64,000 nt of DNA from Symsagittifera roscoffensis. Taxonomy: Eukaryota; Xenacoelomorpha; Acoela; Convolutidae. Under the pieces are notes generated by a model that saw only the letters and a list, made by a program, of their open reading frames with translations, was not told where the DNA came from and did not search any database. Numbering within the stretch: the first letter of the stretch is position 1; the number at the start of each line of letters is the position of its first letter. The stretch lies in the NCBI RefSeq assembly GCF_963678635.1, contig NC_087069.1:11468986-11532985 (forward strand). Direction: 5' to 3'. A program made the position numbers and the translations under genes. Positions 10,951 to 20,825 of the stretch are shown piece after piece.

Positions 10951-11989
10951 TTGGTTCATTTTGGTAACAGGTGAATTATAAACCGTGATAGCGTCTTACA
11001 AAATTCAACATGCGTTGCAAAATCTGTTGTTAGATAAAATAGGGTAATCCACCCAATATACAGCAAAACAAACTTGAAAGTTTAATTTACTAAGAGCCTA
11101 TTTCATCTATTTTTGTTGGAACACTGAATCGGCTTGCGTATCAACCTTATTTTATTAAAGTCAATCTTCATTATCTCTTTTTTCGTTTTGCGTTACTTTG
11201 ATTTGAAAACATACTTTGACATCCTAAATTACAGGCAGTGTAGAAATTGAACGCTTTTTTTGGACAAAACTAAGACAATAGTTACTATGACATTATAGCA
11301 CAAAGAAATGAATTGAGAAAACTAAAATGTTTCCATGAGAGCTTTCCGTACAATAAGTACAATAATTGGCTTAGCTCCTTCTTAAATTGATTGAGAAAAA
11401 AAAGTGTTTACTTGTTTTTGAAGTGCAATAAAGAACATTTGCGAAAAGCTGCTCAATTAATTGGTGATCATTATGCAAAAGATTTTTTTTGCATTTTGGC
11501 TAATGCAGAAAACGGTATAAACACAATGATTTGTTCTCTCATTCATTTAGAATTTCGATGTTGGTAAATCGTTAAGTAACAGAAAAGCAGATTTTTGACC
11601 TATTAAAAATCGGGGAATGTAAAATATTGATCTGTAATCAAGCAAACAACGAAAGGTAAACATTTTTGTTTTTTTTAAGAGTAACGATTAGAATATTTGA
11701 TAACGAGTTTTGTAGAGAAACCGAATATTTTAAATGGCTGAGTACTATAAAATTAATGAGCATTGGTTTCAATTTGGATGGTACATTGTATTTAGATAGT
11801 TTTGATACCCTCAGCTTTTTTTTTCAAAATGCTTTTAACCTGCTACTGGTGTGTGATTTTGTTGTAAACACAAAAACCCAATTAATCAACTTAACTGACC
11901 ACCAACTCGAAATAGTTTTGATTTTTTTTAATTCCCAAAAACAATAAGTTCAACTTTATTCTGGTTGATATTCTTTTTTTTTTGCATTG
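10951..11989. other. AT-rich sequence with no feature seen
   Basis: There is no supported gene or repeat. A 93-codon open frame at 11666-11947 has low-complexity Phe/Leu/Asn composition and no recognisable motif. Confidence 0.45.
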
Positions 11990-13740
11990 GCTAATTTTCT
12001 GACAGTTACTCAGCAGTAATGTATCATCTGCTTATTGTATGATATCACTGACACATGGATTGAACAATAGAGATCCTATGACTGTACCTTGAGGAAATCC
12101 TCTTACGACTATGAGCCATTCTGATTCTGTCCATTCTGGTACACTTTATGATGTATGTTTGTCACATTAATTTTAATAAGTTTCATGGCAGGTGATTGAA
12201 GCCTATATAATCGAACTTTTACATCAGAACATTATGATCATTCAAATCGAAAGCGTTAGTTGAATTAAGAAGAGTACCAGTTATCAGCGTTTTTTGTCGA
12301 CTTGTGTTCTGATTGTTTCTGTTAATAACATTAGAGCTTCTGTAATAAAAAATGTTTTCGAAAAGCATTTTTTTTGATTTTTCAGGTGGGTTTCCTTAAG
12401 TACTCGATGTTTTATATTTATAGAATTTTCGCAAAAATTTTTGCCAGAGCAGGAGCTATTGTCTTGTTGTTTGTTGCATTTTCGAAATCCCCTTTTTTGA
12501 ACAAAAATGAACAAAAACGACAAAAGATTTTTTTTTCTCAAATCAAGAAGAATTTTTAGCATTTCATGTCTGGTGACAAACCTAAAAGAGAAAGATCGCC
12601 CCGATTGATGAAGAAATGTTGTAGGTTTACAATAATTGATGGATTAGGTCCAAATTACAATTCTTCTAGTTTACTGAATTTGAAATTGAGGAAATGGGCT
12701 ATTTGTTTTCTATCAGTTAAAACATTGCCAAATGAATTTCTCATCAAACGATTATCACAAGCGGTCCTTTTGCTGTTTTTCCTTTGTTGATAAAGTTTCA
12801 TCTCAGTCTATTGTATGAATCTGCTTCAATTAGTTGTTTTAAAAACTTATCTTTATGTTTCTTGCAATCCTTCCACTCTAGAAGTTTCACAAAAATTAGT
12901 GATTTTTTTTTGAAAATTTTAGTTCATTGGAGTTCTCCACGTTTCATGTTTAAACTGCCTGTATGTTTCGATACAAACTGATTAGCTAGTGAAAAAATCA
13001 GTTTTCGCTTCTTATGAAGATTTTTTAATCGGGCAAGTTTTAAAATAGTTTCATGGAAAGTTTCTTCAAAACAGTCAACATACTGTCAGCATCACTTTGC
13101 ATATAAGAGTCTGACCAATCTGATGTTTTGCTAATTTTCTGAATTCGACTGCTGAGTAGTTCTATTTTTCGAAAATTTAATTTTCACAGGATCATTTTCA
13201 CAAAAGCTGAATTGCGTTATTGTTAGTAAAGCAAGGTGATGACTTTTTGTAGGACAGTCAAACACAAAGGTATCTACTGTTTTTAAACTGGTGTCATAAA
13301 TAATAAAATCAATGAGTGAATTTCCACCAGGTCTTGTAGTTGTAGACTGTTGCCTATTGGTATACAAATAGGGCACAGTATCGTTTTCATTTTTTGTTTT
13401 TCATCTCTATTCAGATACTTTAAGTTATTTTCACCCATCAGAATTCAATTGTTCTTGCCTGTGACTCCTTTATTGATGCCTTTTGCATGTTTTTCAAGAA
13501 AATCAGTATAAAGATTTTTCACTGGACAGTAAGCTAAATGTACCAAAAGAATTTGACTTTTTTGAACAGCCTTCATTTTGGTTCAGATTAACTCATTTGT
13601 TCTCGAAAAATACAAAATTTTCTCCATGAAATTTCCACAGGAGCTTTCAAAATATTTAAAGTCAAGAGTTTCTGGAAATTTTTTTTGACGAATGCAAGTT
13701 TTTCTTGAGGTATTTTTAATGCTTCATAAACTTTAATTTT
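11990..13740 (-). pseudogene. decayed LINE (non-LTR retrotransposon) fragment
   Basis: On the minus strand, 13131-13376 encodes RPGGNSLIDFIIYDTS followed by KSHHLALL, the C-terminal part of an AP-type endonuclease. Upstream pieces near 13400-13560 read HLAYCPVKNLYTDFLEKHA and LMGENN-like words, as in these endonucleases. Further along, near 12009-12115, RGFPQGTVIGSLLF and ADDTLLLS correspond to the PQG and catalytic [Y/F]ADD reverse transcriptase motifs of LINEs. The residue before ADD is replaced by a stop. Frames change repeatedly and stops are common, so the element is dead. The endonuclease-to-RT order on one strand supports a single insertion. The clade (CR1- or Jockey-like) is not resolved. 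Confidence 0.72.
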
Positions 13741-14345
13741 TTGTCGGCCTTTGATAATTAGGTCGATCGAATTGAATTCTGAGTTGTCCTTAGTTTCTCT
13801 CTAATAGTGTTTTATTGTGATTCACAATTCAATTTTTGGGTAAGGTTGCCAAAATATCCGTTGTTGTTAGAAGAAAGTTCAAAAAGTAGTTCGCTGTATT
13901 CAATTAGATAAAAGTAAAAATCAAAAAGGGCTAACCTAGAAATTCAAAATGCGATGAGCTTTGATTATTCAAACGAAACGGCAAGCAGGTTTGAAAATGG
14001 TTTTAGAATGGTGTGTAAAAATGGCTGTATTTTGATTCCTGAGGTCTGAAACAGGTCAAAATTATCCGCTTCCTTATCTTCAGTCTCAAAAACGGGTTAT
14101 GAATCAAAAAATCCGTTTTTTGCGAAATTAAAAAACTAATTAAAATGAATTAATTTCTGTTTTTTTTTTCAGTTTTGCATACTTCACCTGAGTAATGCAA
14201 ACATTTTGAAGTTCAATGCATCTCGCCAATATTTACTACCAACTTCGCACACGTGAAAAAATAATCTTCTTCTGAGGAAAACTTTTTTTTCCATTTCAGC
14301 CCACATTTAACAATATATTTGAGAATAACAGTGCGGGGTTTTCAG

Positions 14346-14410
14346 GAGCGAAAACAGGGTCGAACTTGAGCGAAGCGATGGCGTTCAGAATCAACGTTGC
14401 GGTGTACATG
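14346..14410 (+). CDS. candidate internal exon, unknown gene
   Basis: A short GC-richer stretch lies between a good acceptor (GGTTTTCAG, ending 14345) and a donor (ATG|GTAAAT at 14411). It reads AKTGSNLSEAMAFRINVAVYM with two leading bases and ends in phase 0. A possible following micro-exon, 15447-15487, lies between GCTAAG and CAG|GTAAGA and reads PDKTSGINRSSVF. I could not connect either to a start or a stop, so this may be part of an unresolved gene or chance. Confidence 0.3.
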
Positions 14411-14553
14411 GTAAATGCACAGCAGTTCTATGCTGACCGGTGCAAAAAAAGGCTAACTTTAGACCGGTTTTTGCAGACATAAGCTCTTTATTGTGGCCTT
14501 CAAAAACATGTCACTACTGAAATTTGACTTTCCCAACAAAACAAATTCTATCT

Positions 14554-14587
14554 CCCCCTCCCCCCCCCCCACACACACACACACACA
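14554..14587. repeat. poly-C and (CA)n microsatellite
   Basis: A run of C residues is followed directly by nine CA units. Confidence 0.9.
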
Positions 14588-15968
14588 TGCCCAGTTTTGC
14601 CGTAAAAGATTTGTGTGTGTTTGTTTGGGGACATTTTCAACACTGTTAATTGGTAGAATAATCTGAGAAATGTAACCAGAATCATAAAGCTGCCGAGAAA
14701 AAGTCTCGAACTTGAATGAAACATCATTTTTTCAACTTATTATTATGGTATTATCTAAGCGCGCATAACAAATTTGACTGCGTTAAATTTTGCATACTTG
14801 CCCGCGTCTGAATTAAGTGAAAAAAATCACCCTTTATGACTTTTAAGTTATCATCAGTCTCTGTAAAGGTGAGAAAGAACCAATTGTCATTGGTTTATTA
14901 TGCATTTTTTCTTTCTTGAAGTAAGAGCGACATAATCCGCTTAAAGTCTATTTTAAAATTTTTTTAGTTTTTCACTTGAACAGAGACTGACACAGATTAT
15001 CAATAAAAATCAATTTTTATCTGTATTTTTTTTTACAAATTGTAAATTAAATTTTTTTAGTTGGGAGTTTCATAATCAATATGTACATCAAATAATATCA
15101 TATTTGTCGAAAACAACTCATCTAGTTAGTAACCTAATTGTTAACACAAGAACCACTTTCTAAATTGATAAGAGCTCGTCTAGATAGTATGGAACTCCAA
15201 TGCGGTAATCATTTGAATATTGGATTCACAAAGTTTTGATTTGCTCAAGTATTGGTACAATGCATGTTTGGTTTTGATTTTCGGAAACGCTTGTGCATAA
15301 TTAGGTTTTTTAGTTTTTTGTAAGAAACTTGTTGACAAATTGGAAACGCGGCGGAAATAAGTTCAAACTTTAATCATGATGTTATTTTGTTTGTAAATCA
15401 ATTTTTCATGATATACTTTTACATTGTGCGACTGTGTTTTGCTAAGCCCGACAAAACAAGTGGGATCAATCGTAGCTCCGTTTTCAGGTAAGATCCGGTT
15501 TGTTGTCTTGTAAGCATTTTTAACCTACTACTGATTATAAAAATCTAGAAACCCCAGAAAATTACCAAAAGTAGTCAATAGGTTTCGTAGAAATCCCTGA
15601 AATTTAGTAAAATTGAAACCTATCTTAGTTATGTTTTATTGGTTGTGTTTTTATCTCAAATCGATAGTCAAAAGGTAATCTTAAATTTTGTTTGGTTTTC
15701 CTACTTTTTCCCGTGTTTTTTTTCCAGACGATTTTCTACTTTTAAAAAGACGTTTTGTTGAAACTTTTTAAATCATTCAAAAATTTCCGCTCAAACCTGA
15801 AACGATTAATTAATTGTAACCTTTTTTTTGCAAAAAATGGGAGTTTAAAGATTGCCAGTTAGGATAAATTGGGACAATTAACGCGTGATTTTCTCATGCT
15901 TTTAAAGCTCAAGTGGGGACTTATTCCGTGTTAAAATAAAAACACACCAAGATGAATAAAAAGTTTTG
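14588..15968. other. AT-rich sequence, mostly featureless
   Basis: Apart from a lone ATGGAACTCCAATGCGG word at 15188-15206 shared with the GTGCGGG repeat family, I see no gene or repeat I can support. Confidence 0.45.
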
Positions 15969-16195
15969 GGCTCTTTTTTTACCCTCATCCAGCATTTGAA
16001 AAACTATCTTTAGGTTGCCATAATGTAATGAAATTATACATGTTGAACAAAAAATTTTGATGAACACATTTGTTTTTCATAGCTTACTTCGTAACATCAC
16101 CCATTTAGCCATTATAACAAGTAAGACAATTGAAAAAGGAAACTTTGAAGTGTGTGTGGTGAGGGAGGGGGGGGGGGGGGGGGAGTCGAGCTTTG
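15969..16195. mobile_element. degraded GGCTC-type MITE with G tract
   Basis: It starts GGCTCTTTTTTTACCC. The interior (CGTAACATCACCCATTTAGCC) matches the element at 1539-1752 in inverted orientation. The right end is disrupted by a run of about 18 G residues and then GAGCTTTGCTC. No target duplication was found. Confidence 0.5.
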
Positions 16196-16988
16196 CTCTA
16201 TACGAATTATATGATTTTGTAGTTAAAATAGCGTGCTGGATTGATTTCTTTTTGAAACCTTCGGCAATTTTTGAAGCGAACGCTATTTTGTAGTCCCTAA
16301 AAGGCAATATGAACGTTCAAGCCTTCGGAAGATTTTGCCAATATAGCAGTACCAAAAAGTTGTTTGTTCAATAAAAAACTGAGAAACTCAATCTTTTGTA
16401 CCGATGATTTGAAATGTTAAATTATGAAGTTTGAGTCGTGAATGAAACTGTTCAAACTAAACTTGCCTCTATCGAATTTGGAACAGTTTTGTGGTACGGA
16501 ATGATTCGCCACACGTTGCTGATGAGCATTTCTCTTTCGGTATCATGGTGTAAATCAACATCTTAGTGATACTCATTTCACAGCAATCGCAAAGCCAGGT
16601 TAGCTTAGATCTGAATTGACTCGAAATTAAAAAACCAATCCTAGCATGCATATTCCTCACTTTTTTTCGAAAATCGGAACAGTTATTAAAAAGTACATAA
16701 AAACGAAAACTTGGGGACTAACTAAAAAATCGATGAAAAGCTACAACTAAATTGCTTTTAAGGATCATTTTCTACCAAAATTTAAAAAAGGAACAAGCTA
16801 AAAAACGATATAAAATCAACTTTGTGCATAAACATCTTTCGGGGTTTTCTCCTGAAAAAAATGACGTCAGCTAAAGAGACGATAAAGCAGTATTTTTCTC
16901 ACTTACGGAGTAACGAAAACGAAACAACGTGTCATAAAATTGAAGACTCTGAACAATCGAATAAACAAAAAAAACAGGTGAATGCGTG

Positions 16989-17020
16989 ACACACACACAC
17001 ACACACACACGCACACACAC
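16989..17020. repeat. (CA)n microsatellite
   Basis: About sixteen CA units with one GC interruption. Confidence 0.9.
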
Positions 17021-17479
17021 AATTCAAGAATCCATGTTTTAATTGTATGTGATTTCTAATAAGAAAGTCGCTAAAACGAGAGTACAATTTTTTGTAGAGA
17101 ATTGCTTAGAAAAACAGGATAAAGGAAAAATTAGAAAGATAATTGAGAAGTATAAGAAATTTTAGGAAAATTCAAATTTGGCTGTGTTCTTATTTTTTAA
17201 AAGTTTTTAAAGAACTATAATTTTTAAAAAAGATCTAGTTTATGGCAGTAAAATCTCACTAAAAAGACTGCTGAAATAAATTTACCTCAAAACGATAATG
17301 CTGTAAGGAGTACTTAAACACAACAGTCCTGCTTTTTAGCTTAAATTGTCCCTCAATTTTTCTTGTCCCAATTTCAATTCTTTTGGGATTAGGGCTTTTT
17401 TTTAGAAAATTATTCCCCCACGCTATGTAAAGCAAATGATAAATTTCCATGCAGTAAAATCTTGAATAGGAAAAAAATG

Positions 17480-17730
17480 CATGCCTCGATCAATTTGGAG
17501 GGTTTCCCTAGCACGTATTGAAATTCCGCTTACGCATTGATTGCTCGAACCTCTAAATTTAATGTTGCGGAAATTGATTACAGGTGAAATTATTGCTCAG
17601 TTTGAGCTCAGGACAACAAAATGTTTTGATTGATATGCAAAAACTTTAATTTAAACGTTTGTTAAAATGCCAAAATTTGTCTGGACAAAAAAACCACTAG
17701 CAAAACTCTTCCGTGAGTTACTTTCATCAA
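17480..17730. repeat. second copy of the dispersed repeat at 4975-5260
   Basis: CAGGTGAAATTATTGCTCAG, GAGCTCAGGACAACAAAA and CCAAAATTTGTCTGGAC follow in the same order and spacing as at 5105-5225. The upstream part (CGCTTACGCATTGATTGC) also occurs near 23855. The palindrome of the first copy is not kept. Confidence 0.55.
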
Positions 17731-18611
17731 AAATGTGAAGAACAAAACATTTATTGGGTCAGATATGGCCATTAAATGTGTTTGGAGATGATTAGTCCGC
17801 ATTGTTTCTTCCTACTAGCCATATCTAACTGCTAGTTTTTTTCATTTAAAGAAAAAATATGTTAAAAATTTGCAAGTATGGTGAAAAGATGCTCCGGCTT
17901 TAAGTTTTTGAAAAAACTGAAAATTGCCAATGCACTTTTAACTGGAATGGCATCAAACCATTGCTTAAAACTTTTTTTTAATCAAACTATGCCTTCTTCT
18001 TTACTTATGACGCTCACCGGTCCGTTCCACACTCATAGGGTGTGAACGGAGGAGCACCTAAGGGGGGTGTTGCGCGTTCGGTGTTTTAAAAGAATCTGAA
18101 TTTTTTCTCGATGCTGGAAAACAGGACAAAATGATGTTTTAGGTTTTTTTGGGACGCTTTGTTTATCAAACCTGAAAAGGCTCTCGTAAAATTGAGCGTT
18201 GAAGGCACACATGCGAGAGGAGTGGACATCAAATGTGGTGAGGGACGAAAGTGGAGAAAGTAAAAAAATCATCAAAAATTAGGAAAAAGATTGTATAAGA
18301 AAATAGTTGAAATTTTCTGTAGAGATATGAAAAATGGAAATAATTCTTTTTGAATATTTTGATTTTATGGAAAAAACGTCAGGTTTTGAATATACCAGAA
18401 AAAGCTTTTAAAATTATATCTCAGTTTTTATAAAACTATATAATTCTTTACTTTCAAATAAAGTCGGTTCGAAATTGATTTTATTGATTCAGAAAAATTA
18501 GCTTTTTGCTCCATTTGAAAACTAATATGATCAACTCTAGTAGACGTTTAGACTGACGATGAAATTTCAATAAAATGGCTTATCCATAGAAAACTGCAGT
18601 GGGTGGGGTAA

Positions 18612-19319
18612 AACCCGCACCGGAGTTCCATGGATAATAATCGATTATAATTGACAATAGTTGTCTAAAGTTTTGTCGTTATATTAGCCATCCATAAAGA
18701 TTGCAAATTGAGAGCAAAAATTGATGTTGTCATTATAATCAATTTTTGTCGTGAAAAATAATCCTTTAAAGTCCATTATAATGAATCATAATCCATTTAA
18801 AATGCATCGTACGTGAAATACATTGTACTTTAAAAAGCATTGTACTTTAAATGTATTTAAAATGCCCTATCTCCTTTTTAACCCCCTCACCCAAGTTTTG
18901 GGGTAGGCTGACGAGGGGTAAGCTGACGAGAGGTAAGCTGACGGTGGTAAGGGGTAGGAGGGTAAATTGGGAAAGGGGGTTACTAAAAGAGGCGATGGAG
19001 CTTACGTAGTATTAAAAAATGCGAAAACTTAAATAGATAAAATCTTATCTGAAAAATAAAAATTTAGGAAACGTAATACGTAGCAACTGCACGAAACAGG
19101 AAATGAGATAACTTCGAAAAAAATTGCAAAACTCACAATTTAATTTGAAAAAATGCATTATAATCAGTTATAATCTATTATAATGGATTATAATCATTAA
19201 AAAAACATGGATTATAGTCGGTTTTTGATTAAATATAATCAAATATTTTCGTAATTGTGTAGATGGTGACTATAAAATGACGATATAACCTTTTATAATA
19301 GATGGAGCTCTAGTGCGGG
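18612..19319. mobile_element. possible 708-bp non-autonomous element with imperfect 18-bp inverted ends
   Basis: The left end CCCGCACCGGAGTTCCAT and the right end ATGGAGCTCTAGTGCGGG are inverted copies with three mismatches. Each end is followed inward by ATTATAAT-rich sequence (18640-18660; 19150-19240 and 19290-19300). The interior has a G-rich stretch with three copies of GTAAGCTGACG or a near variant (18905-18955). No coding capacity and no convincing target duplication are seen. The terminal word recurs alone at 10933-10950 and 15188-15206. Confidence 0.5.
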
Positions 19320-19510
19320 AACTCATGGCAGATTTTTGCGTTGAAAAATCTTTTGCATTCCGGGTATATGCCTTAAAACATACTGCACAAAATTGGTGTG
19401 TTTTTGATCCTCAATTTTGGTCTAAAACAAATACCTGTAGGGCTGGCTGTTTCAGATACCAATGGTGATTTGCATTTCTGATCAACCGGATTACCGTAGA
19501 CTTCCGATAG

Positions 19511-20314
19511 ACTTCCGATAACTTCTACCAAGTATACACTGTCCACTGCTTCGTAGATGGAACAACTTTTCCGTGTATCTATGCCCTGCTCCCCGATAAA
19601 CGACAAGAAACGTACAACGCTTTCTGGTCAAACTTGAAAGCAGATATCGTCCCCCCCCCCCCCCCCAGTTCAATCATGATGGACTTTGAAATGGCTTGCA
19701 TCAATTCTGTGGGTGACAACTTTCCAGACACAGAAATCAAAGGTTGTTTCTTTCACTTCTCGCAAGCCATTTATAGAAAGATACTCGAATTTGGTTATGC
19801 AGTTCAGTATCGCGAGGACAAAGACTTTAACCTAGCTATGCGTCTCTTAGCTGCTCTTGCGTTTGCCCCAACCTTACATGTAGAAGCCTGGTATAAGCAA
19901 ATACTAGTAACTTGCCACATTCCTGACGACATCAAGAATTATTTTGAGGACACCTTTGTTGGCAAAGAAATGCGAAACTCGACGAGACGAAAATCGCGAT
20001 TCGACATGGATATGTGGAACGTTTACTTCAGGACCATTGACGACCTCCCCAGAACAAACAATGCCCTTGAAGGATTCCACCGTGGATTCGAATCTATGCT
20101 CCAAATGTCAAACCCTGACATTTGGAAGTTCATTGAGGCAATTCAGAGGCAGCAATCACTGCAATCGTTCAGTTTTGCTCAAATGCAGCTCGGCAAGAAA
20201 GTCCATACAAGGAAAGAGGATTATTTTGGGAGGATAAAGAGAATTGTATGCTCTGCCGCTAACTACAAGGAGTTGGTTTATCTTAAAGCCATAGCTGTTA
20301 ACTTGTCCTTTTAG
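19511..20314 (+). pseudogene. 5'-truncated MULE-type transposase
   Basis: An open frame of 267 codons runs from the stop at 19508-19510 to the stop at 20312-20314. It reads YQVYTVHCFVDGTTFPCIYA at the start, then MMDFEMACINSVGDNFP (acidic catalytic Asp context), GCFFHFSQAIYRKI, RTNNALEGFHRGF and a C-terminal tail. This is the order of the MULE transposase domain (PF10551-type) and its C-terminal region, as in animal Mutator-like elements with FLYWCH or SWIM domains. The N-terminal part and its first catalytic Asp region are missing: upstream is a duplicated AGACTTCCGAT and then stops. A run of 15 C residues at 19651-19665 inserts extra prolines before the second acidic motif and is likely slippage-prone. 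The frame is otherwise intact, so decay is recent or the N-terminus lies in an exon I cannot see. Confidence 0.75.
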
Positions 20315-20399
20315 TTTTGTCTTTAATCTATCTACTTATTTTCTGTTAATTATCTTTCATCTTTTAATTCAAGTTTTAGTGTCGCTGTTTTGTTGAATT

Positions 20400-20566
20400 C
20401 GAATGTGGGGGATTTTAAAGTAGAAACTGGGGGATTTTGTCCTAGGGGGATTTGGTCCTACGGGGGATTTAGTCCTGGGGGATTATATCCGGTGTGATTT
20501 TATCCTGGGGGATTTTATCCTGGGGGGGGGGGGACGATAAAATCCCACCGGATACTGTCTTTTAAG
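20400..20566. repeat. tandem GGGGGATTTTRTCC array downstream of the MULE transposase
   Basis: About six units of 15-18 bp (variants of GGGGGATTTTGTCCTA) lie head to tail from 20404 to about 20533. One inverted unit follows after a G run (GATAAAATCCCACC, 20535-20550), so the array can fold back on itself. It begins about 90 bp after the transposase stop and may be the element's 3' subterminal or terminal repeat. I found no matching array upstream of the transposase. Confidence 0.65.
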
Positions 20567-20730
20567 TTAGAAAAAAAATCATAAAAAACAAACATCATTG
20601 TAATTGTTATTAGATTTAAAAGAAAATTATGCTAGTTTTGTCAAAAAAAATTGCAGGACTGTTTCAGATATACTTTTCAGGATATACACACGTGTGAGGA
20701 ACTTGGCTTCCATCTACATTTCCTTCCACA

Positions 20731-20825
20731 ATGGGGGACTGTTCGTGCATTATGTGTATGATGGGCGTCATCTTGAACCCTTTCGCCACTTTATTACTCG
20801 TGGTCGCAATGGTCAACCTAGATTG
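20731..20825 (+). CDS. tetraspan gene exon 1
   Basis: It encodes MGDCSCIMCMMGVILNPF and the rest of helix 1, ending VNLD plus TG before GTATGT. The ATG chosen is the first in this frame. A 5' untranslated stretch lies upstream, with possible acceptors ending at 20679 (TACTTTTCAG) and 20667. The exon overlaps a longer open frame (20604-20894) in another phase, which I regard as a shadow because only this phase continues correctly across all splice sites. Confidence 0.75.
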
